Assembly (NCBI RefSeq): GCF_038396675.1
Contig: NC_088931.1
Location: forward strand, 6,967,501-7,031,500
Direction of reading: 5' to 3'
DNA length: 64,000 bases
From: Hydra vulgaris
Lineage: Eukaryota > Cnidaria > Hydrozoa > Anthoathecata > Hydridae
Shown here piece by piece: positions 1-10,643 of the stretch (positions within the stretch are counted from its first letter, which is position 1; every line of letters begins with the position of its first letter). The notes under the pieces were generated by a model. That model saw only the letters and a program-made list of their open reading frames with translations. It did not search any database and was not told where the DNA came from. The position numbers and the translations under genes are program-made.

Positions 1-1020
1 TATCGAAGGCATTTGATAAGTCTATGAAGATACCTATTGTGTATTGTGTTGTTTTGAAGGAATCAGTAATACTTCTAGTTAGCTGTGAGTATTGTATCGC
101 ATGTATTGCAAATATTGCATGTTACTCAGAATTATTTCTTCCATATTGATTATGATATAATATTTTATTTATAGACATGTGGTTATATATTCTATTATAT
201 AAAATTTTTCTAGAATTTTTGAAAAATTAGAGAATAGAAATTGGTTGTTAGTTATTAAGATTGGTTAATTCATCTACCTTAAATATTGGAATAACTCTAG
301 CTATTTTAAGTTGGTCAGGAAATATTGATTTTTTAATCGAAACGGAAAAGATATTAAAGAGAATATTTTTAATTATGTCATATGAACCAATAATAATGTT
401 TCCGTCTGGACCAATCGTATTATTAGGTTTAATCATTTTGTAAGCAGTCTCGAATACGCTGAAAGATGCTTCAAATTCATTTAGAGAAGAGTTTGTTGGA
501 GAGATAAAATCTTTTATTGAGTAGGTCATTATAGGAATACTCTTTGCTAAATTTGGTCTGACTTATACAAAGTATTTGTTTATTTCTCTCGCTATTTCTT
601 TAAGTTCATACAAAAGCTCATTATTTATTTTAATAGCACTTGGCAAAGAACGATAATTTGTGAATGAAATATTTGGCAATAATAAAATTTTGTATAAATT
701 TTATTATTGCCAAATATTTCATTTGTAAATTGCCGTTTTCGTTTATAATCGTTTTTGTATTTATCAAATAAGTCGCTATAGTAGTTTTTCTTTTCAGACT
801 TCTTCTTTGAATTTCAAACTATTTTGCATAGGTTTTATAGAGTACTTTACTTTCAGTTGTTTTTGTTTTTAGGTATTTGATATATAGTTTTTGTTTAATT
901 TTTGAGGATTTTCTAAGTCCTTTAGTGATCCATGGTGATTTTATACTTTTGTTTGTTTTATAAGTTTAACAAGTTTACATCATAAACTTCATAAAAAAAG
1001 TTTAAGAAATGCATTATACA
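1..1020 (-). pseudogene. LINE (CR1/L2-like) reverse transcriptase remnant
   Basis: Minus-strand translation gives reverse transcriptase pieces. An open stretch at 529-248 carries GPDGN (the APGPDG-like block) and PDQLKIARVIPIFK, both typical of non-LTR RTs. At 40-1 the frame reads FIDLSNAFD, RT motif A with its catalytic Asp. The rest of the RT lies beyond the window edge. Upstream on the same strand are endonuclease (1434-1950) and ORF1 (2280-3060) remnants, so one LINE copy probably runs from about 3060 leftwards out of the window. It is broken by stops and by MITE insertions. The family call is from motif wording only. Confidence 0.75.
663..723. repeat. Perfect 28-bp inverted repeat, 5-nt loop
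   Basis: Arms 663-690 and 696-723 are exact reverse complements around the loop TGTAT. The hairpin lies in the decayed LINE and is not explained by the coding sequence. It may be a local inverted duplication or a very small palindromic element. Confidence 0.85.
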
Positions 1021-1185
1021 TAATGTTTGCGTCTTACAAAGTACTGATACGATTCCAGTTAATATAGGATAATTGTTCCTTAAATGATATACAATTTTTT
1101 TCGTTTATCAAGTGTTTGATCAAGATTTGTTTTTTGTATGTTACTGAATTGGTGTTATTATTTATAGAGAAAAAAAAATAGAAAA

Positions 1186-1373
1186 GGGGTCGTCCATAAA
1201 GGATGTCATTCAGAATTTAAATACAAATCAGAGGCAGAAGTTTATTAACTCCCTTCCGCGGAAATTTTCATTGAACACATGGCGCTATAATACTAAAAAT
1301 TTCTGCGCGCGAGAGCGAATATTCTCCTAGTTCTTGCCATTAGTTAAACTTAGCGTCCTTTATGGTTGACCCC
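1186..1373. mobile_element. MITE, copy 1 (GGGGTCGTCCATAAAGG ends)
   Basis: 188 bp. The left end GGGGTCGTCCATAAAGG is matched in reverse complement at the right end (CCTTTATGGTTGACCCC). It has no coding capacity. It interrupts the minus-strand LINE between RT and endonuclease. A truncated copy lies in opposite orientation at 2549-2728, sharing the CCGCGGA and TTGCCATTAGTTAAACTTAGCG blocks in part. Confidence 0.8.
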
Positions 1374-1433
1374 AAAATGATCAGATGGGTCACTTTTAAT
1401 TATTCCTTTTTTTTTGTAAATTTATTTAAGGTA

Positions 1434-1950
1434 TCAGACGCTTGTTGGTATATTTATTAAAGGAATTGCTCCATTTTTGAATAAATCGTTATAACAACTT
1501 TTAATGTTCGAGTTTAAATGATATTCAAAACAATCTGAGTTCATATCATCAATTAAGCAGTTTTTTTTTTCGCCTTTTCTTATAATATTCGTATTTAAAA
1601 ACTTGTTAAATATTTCAATTACGTTGAAGGTAGGTGGTAACAACAACTTAAAAGTACATTTTTAGTTTTTTTGTTTAAAATTTCAATTGTTAGAACCTCT
1701 TTATCGGCATCAGAAATACTCATGTCAGTCATGATAATAAACTGTAAATTTGTGTTTATGTAAATAAGAACACCACCACCACGCTTCTTAGTTTTACGGG
1801 CAGGCGGAATCATATTAAAATCTAAGAGATGCAGATTGGCGTTTGAGTCAGGGTCGTCCGAGTTGCACCACGTTTCTGTTACACATTATGGTAAAAAAAT
1901 TTAAGTTTCCTCTAAATCATTACAAAAATTTTCAAAGTTTTTTTTTAAGC
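1434..1950 (-). pseudogene. LINE endonuclease remnant
   Basis: The open segment 1813-1619 reads RGGGVLIYINTNLQFI, then LTIEILNKKTKNVLLSCCYHLPS, the N-terminal part of an APE-type endonuclease domain (the last block corresponds to the usual YRPPS). A second segment, 1646-1434, continues the protein (NCLIDDMNSDCFEYHLN) towards the RT. It lies between ORF1 and RT of the same decayed LINE on the minus strand. Frames are shifted relative to each other, so it is not functional. Confidence 0.7.
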
Positions 1951-1990
1951 TCCTTAAATTAAAATGATTAACATTAATATTTAACAACTA

Positions 1991-2119
1991 AATAAAAGAA
2001 TTTTTTGATCCCGCTCAAAAAACTCTTTTATTTCGTTATTAAAAAAGTAGGAGCAGTTGCTTTAAATCTTTTTTTTTGATACAGATGCTCTCCATCTGTA
2101 TTACTAAAAAAGATTTAAA
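1991..2119. repeat. Two adjacent imperfect hairpins
   Basis: 1991-2008 and 2015-2032 are reverse complements at 17 of 18 positions around the loop TCCCGC. A second hairpin spans about 2061-2119, with GATACAGATG facing CATCTGTATT around CTCTC and outer arms rich in A and T. They sit between the LINE endonuclease and ORF1 remnants. Confidence 0.6.
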
Positions 2120-2279
2120 TCTTGGTCTAATTTTCCTTTATTTTTAAACTCATTAGTTTTATAAAAATTAAAGACTTTTGATTCAAAATTATTTTGGTTA
2201 TTTGAATCCATTTTAGTAAAATTATTTAGTAATAATAAAGAAATAAAAGAATTTCGATCGAAAGTTGCGCGTAATTAAT

Positions 2280-3060
2280 TCATTTTAAATAACCTTCGCA
2301 ACTCTTTTGCTTTCAAAAATAACTTCTTCCTTATCTCCGTTGTTCTTTCACTAAAATCTTTGTTAATGTAAATGTTATCCGTCCAGAGTTTTGACTTAAA
2401 GTAACTATCCATATTAACTTTTTTATCTTTATAGTTTAGAAATTTCACTATAATTGTTCTGCTTTTCTTTGAATCTCCAGATTCTTTTTCCCCGTTTGAT
2501 GTGCTCGTTCAATAGCTTTATTATCTTTGATTCTAAGTTTTCCTATTAGGGGTTATCCATAAAGGACGCCTCGCTAAGTTTAACTAATGGCAAGAAGTTG
2601 GAGAATGTTGGCTCTCGTGCGCAGAGATTTTTAGAGTATTATAGCGCCTTATGTTCAATAAAAATCTCCGCGGAAGGGAGCCAATAAGCTTCTGCTTCTG
2701 TTTAGTATTTATATCATTCTGAATTTCTGTAACACCAATAAACCTCAGATTATTACGCCGACTTCAGCCTTCGAGTTCAGCTAATTTATTGTTCATTTCA
2801 TTACTTTCAGCTTGAGTATTTTTGTAACTTATTTTCTGCCGCTGCGGTTTTCTTTGCGGATTCTGCAAGATCGACTAAAACTTTTTCGTATTTGTCGCTT
2901 ACAAACCCGATTAAAAATTATTTACTCCATGCTTTCAAATTCGAGGTAAGGGGTGCAAACTTTTTGGGGTATTTTTATTCCTAGGCTACAATCACCGCAA
3001 TTTTTTGCAGAACAATCTTGGTTGACATAACAAATACATAAGTTTGGAGTTAGCACAATA
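2280..3060 (-). pseudogene. LINE ORF1 remnant (L1-ORF1p-like with zinc-finger N-terminus)
   Basis: Read on the minus strand from 3060. A Cys-rich block (CYVNQDC, NCGDCSLGIK, VCTPYLEFES) is followed by a linker and SRRNNLRFIGVTE, the signature before the RRM of L1/L2-type ORF1 proteins. After an inserted MITE (2549-2728) it continues with NKAIERAHQTGKK, RTIIVKFLNYKDK and NIYINKDFSERTTEIRKKL, matching the C-terminal RNA-binding half. Such proteins coat LINE RNA. It has several stops and the MITE insertion, so it is a pseudogene, but its order with endonuclease and RT is that of one LINE. Confidence 0.75.
2549..2728. mobile_element. MITE, copy 2, truncated, inverted relative to copy 1
   Basis: It begins GGGGTTATCCATAAAGGACG and continues as the reverse complement of the 1186-1373 element. 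It stops about 20 bp short of the expected second end, near ATTCTGAAT. It interrupts the ORF1 reading between GVTE and KAIERAH. Confidence 0.75.
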
Positions 3061-3179
3061 AAAGAGACTAAAACAAAATCCAGCACATGCTACTGCCTTA
3101 TGGAGCACCAATAAAATACTTAAACTGTTCTAATAACATGTTTATATATTATCATCGGAAAATTATCAGAAACCAGGAA

Positions 3180-3480
3180 TGTTTTTATAAACCAAAACAA
3201 ATTCAGACAGCATATTAAAGGAGAAAAAAAATTGCCAACAACATAAAATTTAGTTACTTTAAACTGTTTTGAATTTTTTATCATACCTTTTTAATTACCC
3301 CACAATACTTCAGCTTGTTTAACAAAATAAAATGATCAGTTGTGTCAAAAAGCTTTTGATATATCGATAAATATATCTATATAATATATAGATATCTAAA
3401 TAAAATATAAATATCTATACTGTATTGTAAACTTTGAGTTAGAATATTTTTGATACTTAAAATACAGTAAGCAATTTTGT
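3180..3480 (-). pseudogene. LINE RT fragment
   Basis: The minus strand reads LFDTTDHFILLNKLKYCGV, a decayed form of the block after RT motif A (FDTVNHxILLxKLxxYG) in CR1/L2 LINEs. No other domain is attached. It is a separate insertion from the LINE at 1-3060, because it lies upstream of that element's ORF1. Confidence 0.6.
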
Positions 3481-3808
3481 TTTATAATTTTGAAAATACT
3501 TTTGATAGTTTCAGTACACCAGGAAAAATCTCATGATCAAAGAAAAGTTTTACTGTATAGAGATAAATTGTATGGTATTCAATTTAAAGAATTCTGGAAC
3601 AGCCTTTTTTCTCTATTAAATATCATACTAAATATTGGACATCGGTTAATCACAATGAAATTCAAACTCATTTTCTTTAATTGTTAATTATTCGAAAACT
3701 ACTCAACAGATTATTGTAACTTTTTGACATAATGAAGCTATTTGAATTATTTACTTCAATAATTTTTTACAGTTTTTATTGTACGCATAGATAGGAACCA
3801 AATATTCA
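3481..3808. other. No recognisable feature
   Basis: A+T-rich sequence with a 65-codon plus-strand open frame (3490-3687) that resembles nothing I recognise. It borders the long-TIR element on its left. Confidence 0.4.
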
Positions 3809-4425
3809 CATAGGAACATGCTCTGCATGGAACATGCTCTAAGACCTCCCCAGAAATTTTTTGTGTGTTTATTATCAGAAGACTCTTCCTTATTTCAAAA
3901 ATGTAAAAAAAAACTTTTTTCACCTGGGCCCTTGGGAGAAATCACGTATTTTAGGTGAGTGCCTAGTAATTTTGTTGTTCAAGTTAGGTAACTAAAATCT
4001 ATGTGGCATACTCAAATTTTTAGTATGTTAATATTGGTATCAAATGAGGATGACTCGCAAAAAGTAATTAAGTTAATTGGAGCTAACCCAACCCCGTCCC
4101 GACCCTTAATTGCCCCCTTCCTAGAACTACGTCTCTTTAGATAATAAAATTTTTTTAAGTTTTCTCATAAATTAGACCAAAATTTATTAACATTTCAAGT
4201 TTCATCAAAAAATACCTTTTTGTTTAAGATTTATGACCGTCAGAAGTTGAAAATTCCACAAATTTAGCCCTTAAAATAACTTTGAATGGTTGTAACTTTT
4301 AAAATAGAAATTTTTTTTGTTGAAATTAAAAATCTGTCGAAGAATTATGATCTAGTTTAATATAACACAAAAAAATTTGAAAAATTTGTTCTACGAACCA
4401 TACCCTTGGGGTGAGGTATTAGGGG
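3809..4425 (+). repeat. Left long terminal inverted repeat
   Basis: About 617 bp, matching the reverse complement of 7090-7681 with indels over its whole length. The outer end has a small duplication (ACATGCTCT occurs twice, 3816-3840) not seen in the same form on the right. Confidence 0.8.
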
Positions 4426-4599
4426 TCTAATAGGGTTAGCTACAATTACTTTATTGCCGTAAAAAATTTTTTGGTCTATGTTGTTAAAATATTATTTATA
4501 TTTTGCATGTCATATATCATCATATCATATATCAAGCAACTATGTTAAACTATTGTTCATAAGAGATTAATATTATACTTTTTACAAGCTACCTGCAAA

Positions 4600-6300
4600 T
4601 TGAAAGCTTTTTTAAAAGTGTTTGTAGTTGTAAGTAACAACTGCGTTTTTTAGCGCTTCAATATAGTTTGGGCTGTGTTCTCCGATTCCATTCGCCAAAA
4701 CTTGTTGAAATCTTGGTGAATGGATTTGAGAGCTTGTTTGGTCCATCGTTTGCCCTTCCAAACATTGCTGCCCTTGGTACGATACTCTACAGATGTTTAT
4801 CGTAGACATATATCGGTTGACAAAATGACAAAAGCCCACACTCCCTTTTTTTAAACAAATTTTTTTCAATCTCTTTTAAAATTTTGTCTATAACACCTAA
4901 AAGCATATTTAGACTGGGAATATTTACAAGCTCTATTATTTTTTTATTTTTGTCCCCGTTAATAAAGAGGATTGAACAACATTTGTGAACATTTTTGCAT
5001 TTTTTAATTTTGCACCATCAGATATCCATTGGTAGTATAATCTGTACAAAGATTCTAAAGAATAATGATCAGCATTTTAAAAGTTAGGAGATGAGCTCAT
5101 GCAAAACGGACAAGGGTGCTTTGATGTTGCAGCTTGTTTTCCGAGCATTTAAAGCAAAACTTTTAGATCTTCAGATACTGTGTATTCTAAGGAAGAAATT
5201 TTCAATTTATCCAAAACTATCCGCAGATTATGGTATTTATTATTCAATAAATTTATTGTTCAATAAATGCAAAATGGCCAGTATAATAGTTTTATGCACA
5301 CTTTTATCTTTGAAATCTTTGAACGCATATCTGTCACTTTCTCAATTTATTTGGGATTTTATTATTTTCTAACTCTGGTTTAAGGGTGATTGATAGAGTA
5401 ATTTTAAGGAATCCCTGCCCTACATCTACACCTAATTTGATATCAACATCATTTGTTTCTAGATGTTCTTTATGAAGCACCATTGCTACAAGCTCTTCAA
5501 CGTCATTGCAATACACCATAGGAGTATCATTTTTTACCAACTATTTATGAATTCAAAATGAATGATACAGATTGCATTCTAGTTGTTTTAAAAAATTGTC
5601 GATGATAGATTACACACCTCTTTGCTTTCATTTAATCCTAATAATAATGGGATTTTATCACCATCGAATAATTTTCCAATCAGCTGGTTGCTCTCAGTCA
5701 GTTTAATATGGAAACCAGATTCCACACTTTTCCGTCCTCCTTCACTTCTCAGAAATAGTACAACTTCAATCATATTGCGATTACTTAGAAGTCATAACGA
5801 AATTATTTTAAAATTGGCTTTAAATTCATAAGTATATTATGAAAAAAAAAATTTTAAGCATCAAAACTTTACTGGTATGTAGTTTTAGTTGAAGTTTGTT
5901 CAACTTATCCTAAGAAAAGAAAGGTTTTTTAACCTCAGTCTTGCTGACAAGACAACAAGTTGCTTTGAACAAAACTTTTTCAAATCTAAAGTGCTCCCTG
6001 ATTCATTTGTGGTCAAGCTTTTAAAAGAACTGGACAGAACTTTTCTTTGAGTTGTATGGGATGTTGATCTTACAATGGCCGTCAACTTCTTTTGTCTTTC
6101 TAACTTTGTACAGGGATGTGAAATTCCATGTGACACTTGAACATAGCAATCTGGACAAAAGTCTTTTTGCAGGTTTATTTGAAACGTCTTTGGCACTTTT
6201 ATAAACAGGTTTTCCCGAAACACATTCAACCATAAGGGCCAATATTTTTTCCATTTTTGATTTGCGCCCATTTTCACATATAAAACATTCACATTTTCTG
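4600..6300 (-). pseudogene. Transposase-like gene of the long-TIR element, decayed
   Basis: Minus-strand pieces in order. 6292-5900 has a Cys/His cluster, CPDCYVQVSHGISHPC, then TKLERQKKL, likely a zinc-binding DNA-recognition region. 5773-5588 has ESGFHIKLTESNQLIGKLFDGDKIPLLLGLNE. 5540-5334 has NDVEELVAMVLHKE then LGVDVGQGFLKITLSI; the Asp there could be the first acidic residue of an RNase-H-like fold (inference). Near 5100 there is SEDLKVLL then SKHPCPFC, and near 4950-4870 pieces reading VNIPSLNMLLGVIDKILKEI. Stops and frameshifts separate the blocks. The same C-terminal motif order appears in the relic at 33290-33975. I recall similar uncharacterised proteins in Hydra and arthropods but cannot name the superfamily. 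Confidence 0.6.
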
Positions 6301-6773
6301 CCTCTGATAATTCTGATATTCAGGTCTAAATTTCATAACGTATGCCTAGTAACTATTGTTCCCATAATAACGTAACTAAATTTTAACTAAAGTGCATATT
6401 TTACTTTCATAATACGGTCGCATAGCGAAGTAAGGGTTAGTCCCAGTAAGCTTTTTTTTTACATTTTGAGCAAAGCATCGTTGGAAGGTCTAAGTTGTTA
6501 GCTGAATAATCTTTCTAAAATATTTTTTTGATAATATTTGAATAGTCTTTTTTCTTTTTATTTAGATTTATATATGTTTTTTTGTCATTATTTGTTGGTC
6601 TTAAATCCTCGCGTTTCCTGAAGCAGCAAATGCAAAACATTTTAACAAAATCAACGTGTTCTTACGCATGATTAGGCATTTTAAATATATTCTTCAAATA
6701 CAAACTTCTAATGTGCATTTATAATAATGGCATGATATACCGGCCCCGTTAGTTAAATTTCAATTTAATGACC

Positions 6774-6833
6774 AAAAGCATGTTTTCAGTTGAAGATTCA
6801 ACGAAAAGCATGTTTTCAGTTGAAGATTCAACG
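6774..6833. repeat. Perfect 30-bp tandem duplication
   Basis: Two exact consecutive copies of a 30-bp unit that starts AAAAGCATGTTTTCAG. It lies inside the long-TIR element, between its gene and its right TIR. Confidence 0.9.
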
Positions 6834-7089
6834 TGTGTAAGGAGTTATTATCTTAATTATTAAAAATTAGCGACGCCTAGCCGTTGCTAGTTGTTAATAT
6901 TTGAAATAGTAATTGTATTAACTAAATTCTAATAATAGTAATGACTGAAATAGAAATAGCAGTAAGTAATTAATAAAGTTAATAGTTCAGTTTGCAAATT
7001 CACATTTGAAATTCGAAATAAATGCTCGCGGGCATGTTTTTTTAAGTATAATTTTGTGGTGTAAGACAAGATCTCCAATCTTAAACCAC

Positions 7090-7681
7090 CCCCACCCTCA
7101 CCCCTAGGGGATGGTCCCTAAAACAAATTTTTTGAATCTTTTTTTGTATTTTATTAAACTAAATTAAAATTTATTGACAGATTTCCTATTTTAAAAGTTA
7201 TGAACAGTCAAAGTTATTTCAAGGGGTAAATTTGTAGAATTTTTAACTTCTTATGGTCATAAATCTTAAACGAAAAGATATTTTTTGATGAAACTTGAAA
7301 TCTGTCGATAAATTTTGGTATAGTTTATGAAAAAACTTTAAAAAAAATTTATTATTTAAGTAGACGTAGTTCTAGGAAGGGGGCAATTAGGGGTCGGGAC
7401 GGAGTTGGGTTAGCTCCAATTACCTAAACTTTTTGCGACTCATCCTCATTTTATACCAGTATTAACATACTAAAAATTTGAGAATGCCACATAGCTCTTA
7501 GTTACCTTTCTTGAACAACAAAATTACTAGCCGCTCGTCTAAAATACGTGATTTCTCCTTAGGCCCAGGTGAAAAAAGTTGTTTTTTACATTTTTGAAAT
7601 AATGAAGAGTCTTCTAATAATATACAAACAAAAAAATTTCTGGGGATGTGTTGCATGGTCTCAGAGCATGTTTCTATGCAC
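7090..7681 (-). repeat. Right long terminal inverted repeat
   Basis: About 592 bp, the reverse-complement partner of 3809-4425. Its C-rich inner end (7080-7110) matches the GGGGTGAGG block near 4410. The outer end runs into AGAGCATGTTTCTATG. Confidence 0.8.
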
Positions 7682-7724
7682 AGTGTATTTTAGAAAGTAC
7701 TTGACGTCATCTGCTGATTGATGG

Positions 7725-8090
7725 CATCATGTGCTGGATATTTCTTTGAATTACTTTTTTATAATTACTATCCATTTTTTCTTAAAATCTTTTTTATCCA
7801 AAACTAATTTCTTGGTTTCCAGCAGGATTCCTTTTATAATTGACCAATAACTTTCAATAACTTGCTGCTCAGGACAATTTAGAGGATTTGATTCCTTTCG
7901 ATACAAAATTGACGCCATTTTTTATATATCATTCTATAAACTTTTTTGAGAAGTAGGTTGTAGCCAAATCAGGCCAAAATATTATGAGCATACCACGCCT
8001 TTTTAATAAATGGCAAAGGTGTTTTTGTAAGCATTCATTTATATACAAATCCGCTTTCTAGGTTTTAAGAGTAATTTATGCAAATTTCAA
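7725..8090 (-). pseudogene. Mariner-like (IS630 superfamily) transposase C-terminal fragment
   Basis: The minus strand reads LPFIKKA-like sequence, then HLLKRRGMLIIFWPDLATTYFSKK, followed after a stop by NGVNFVSKG and NPLNCPEQQVIESYWSIIKGIL. This is the second catalytic Asp (FWPDLA) and the third acidic residue (xxIESYW) of the DDE/D domain of mariner-type transposases that carry a WPDLAxxHYS motif. Only the C-terminal catalytic half remains, with at least one stop and one frameshift. Confidence 0.7.
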
Positions 8091-8740
8091 GTCATCAACC
8101 ATAACGATATTGGTTGAAGGATAAAGAGAAAGGACTTAGTCATTTCGATCAGAAATAACATCAAAAAAGGTGCAGTCTTGAGATGAAAGAGAGCGATTTA
8201 GAAAAAAAAGAAATGTGATAGCGTGAAGGAGTGCTAAACGAAAGAACATAAAAGAATAATCTGTGGATTCAAACCTTGTTTCCCGACAAATGAGTGAATT
8301 CTTACGAATGTAAATGCGCAGGCTGAGCACTTGATTATTGGAGTCTTTACGAATTAAAGGAAGATGTTCATCAACACAAAGATCACAAGATGAAACAGCT
8401 GAATTCAAATTTTCACAAAGAGTCTCACAAGTATGTCTGGTTAATTTTGCAAAAGATAAGACTCAACAAAAGAAAAGTTACTTCGAATGTTAGTGATTGA
8501 TTGATTTAGAGAACTTGGCGATGACAATGTTTTTTTGTGTTTTATAATTTTTGATACTTTAGTCATATTTATAAATTAATAATTTGACTCGAAGCGCAGA
8601 TAGCAGTCAGTACACTATCTAATAAGCTAAGCAATTACCTCGTTACTATTAATTAACCCTAAGCCGTAACAAAGGGCTACAAATGTGGCCTCGACAATGC
8701 ACACCATCCATACACACCATTGCCATGTTAATACATTATT
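8085..8740 (-). pseudogene. Jockey-like LINE, 5' part with endonuclease fragment
   Basis: The minus-strand frame 8408-8136 reads LSLRIYIRKNSLICRETRFES and FLNRSLSSQDCTFFDVISD, part of an APE endonuclease. It closely parallels 24830-24606, where the catalytic VGDFNANH follows. Nucleotides 8510-8740, upstream, are repeated at 29860-30135, so the LINE 5' region is present in both copies. RT sequence is missing here; the copy is truncated by the mariner fragment on its 3' side. Confidence 0.7.
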
Positions 8741-10031
8741 AGTACATGTTAGTACAACAAACCTTTCGTATTTATCGATCAATGTTATCGTATTTATGCA
8801 GATCTTGTAAAAATTGCTAATAATTCTACTGTTGACTCTGCGTCTATTTTTTCTTCGGAATTCTTAAGTTTGTTATAATCTTTTATAACGGTCTCATACT
8901 ATATAAAACTTGTTTTTCAAAAATAAACCTTGTTTGCTGTTTCTTATTTTCTTTAACTTTTCACAACACTACAGTAGGTTTATGCATTTGAAATTATTGT
9001 ATTTGAAAACCAATTTTTACTTCATAACATTTCATACAAAAGAAATCTTTATTCCTATCCGTTGAGTAACTTAACTTAAAAATATTTTATACACTATTCA
9101 ATATATGTTATCGTATTTATAATATTTAAGCTATCTGCATCCCATGTACAACGAACCCATGCATGGGGCCGTTGATAAACAGATACCCCATGTAAACGTT
9201 TGAATCTCCGTATGTTTAAAGTTTTTTACTTTTTTATTTGAAAAGAGTTATAACATGAGTAATACAGCTTCAAATACAGGATATTTGACACTTTAAGGTA
9301 AATTTATGGAACCCTTAAAAACATGATAAATTGCTCTATGCATAAGATGTAGGTAATGCGATCGAATGTTGAAAAGTTTTTTTGTTAAGAGACAGATTTC
9401 TTGTACCTTTCCTCTTCATTGCCCCTCAGTTTATAAAAATTGTCTCCAGCCATGCATTAAAATCAATTTTTTATTTAATGTCAATTTTTAATTCGGGTAG
9501 TTTTTTTTTTTTTTTAAATTTTTTTGTTAGCTTTATTTTACAGCAACAGAGATATTGTATATGTTGTCCCTAATTATTCTGTTTAATATTTCAATAAATA
9601 GATCTGTATACACTTTAAATATTCCAAATAAGTATTTCTATAAAAATCTTAGTAAAATAACATTTATATGAAACGAATGCAAATATTACAACCTTTAATG
9701 TTAAAAACATTAAAGACAAGATTATTTGTATGTAGTTTAAAATTTAAACTCTTGTTCAAATGATTTTCTAGATTATGAATTCATTATTTTTAGGTATTAA
9801 TTTGTTGTATAAATAAGGATCATAATATGAAATAAATAATTTTTTTCAAAGGTTTAATAAAGTTTCTTGTTTTACTTGTGTTATACTTAATACCATGATT
9901 TTTTAAAAAAGTTGCTTATAAAATGATATGGTACCTGACCTAGTTTGTATTTTAGCGTAAACAGTAGGTACCTATATTTTGGTATACGTTAATTTGATAA
10001 AAATTTTGTACATTCACTGTTTTGAATAAGG
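8741..10031. other. Unannotated A+T-rich stretch
   Basis: No convincing coding, RNA or repeat signal on either strand. Short open frames such as 9382-9573 lack recognisable motifs and have simple-sequence composition. Confidence 0.5.
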
Positions 10032-10090
10032 GTTCAGCATATGTAAGTTTGACTTTATCGTAAATTAAGTCAAACTTACATATGCTGAAC
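10032..10090. repeat. Perfect 24-bp inverted repeat, 11-nt loop
   Basis: 10032-10055 (GTTCAGCATATGTAAG...) and 10067-10090 are exact reverse complements around an 11-nt A/T loop. It stands alone in non-coding sequence and may be a minimal palindromic element. Confidence 0.9.
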
Positions 10091-10305
10091 ACACCGTGAC
10101 ACGCTTTTGATTTTTTCTTCATAATAATTTTCTTAATACACCTTTTTTTAGGCGATTGGTTTAATTTGTAAAATAAATTTATACCTACAAAATTAAACTT
10201 CTGAATTACCTAAATATAACAGGTTAAACTTGCGACCTTTTTTTTTAGAGTAAAATTAGAAATTTGTTTTAAGGTTAAAATTGTTTATGACACAATGCAG
10301 TTTAA

Positions 10306-10643
10306 CAGTTATTCTACTGTTGTAGGTCCCCATACAATGCAGTTCTGAACAAGTCAAGTTCTGCACAGTCCCCACACAATGCTCAAGTTCTACACAGTCC
10401 CTACAATGCAGTTCTACACAGTCCCTACACAATGCAGTTCTACATAGTCCCTACACAATGCAGTTCTACACAGTCCCTACACAATGCAGTTCTACACAGT
10501 CCCTACACAATGCAGTTCTACACAGTCCCTACACAATGCAGTTCTACATAGTCCCTACACAATGCAGTTCTACACAGTCCCTACACAATGCAGTTCTACA
10601 AAATCCCTACACAATGCAGTTATACAGCTATTCTACAGTTGTA
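10306..10643. repeat. 26-bp minisatellite (about 10 copies) with flanking direct repeats
   Basis: The unit ACACAATGCAGTTCTAC plus ACAGTCCCT recurs with a 26-bp period; left-hand copies are shortened or degenerate. The array is bounded by near-identical 20-bp sequences, CAGTTATTCTACTGTTGTAG at about 10307 and CAGCTATTCTACAGTTGTAG at about 10624. The unit lacks stops in two plus-strand frames, so overlapping 92- and 79-codon open frames arise; these are artefacts of the repeat. Confidence 0.9.

Larger units (their letters stand above)
3809..7681. mobile_element. Unclassified 3.9-kb element with about 600-bp terminal inverted repeats
   Basis: 3809-4425 and 7090-7681 are long, diverged inverted repeats of each other. 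Examples are CACCTGGGCC with AAATCACGTATTTTA near the outer part, TTAGCTCC facing GGAGCTAACCC in the middle, and the CCCC-rich block at 4400-4425 facing 7090-7110. Outer ends converge on a CATAGRAACATGCTCT motif. The interior (4600-6300) is a decayed minus-strand gene with a Cys-rich N-terminus and an Asp-containing GVDVGQGFLKITLSI block. Such an architecture suggests a cut-and-paste DNA transposon with unusually long TIRs. I could not define a target-site duplication and cannot assign a superfamily. Confidence 0.7.

Noticed and set aside
4612..4869. Separate small gene in the 85-codon minus-strand frame
   Set aside because: It belongs to the decayed gene of the long-TIR element; no independent start or motif.
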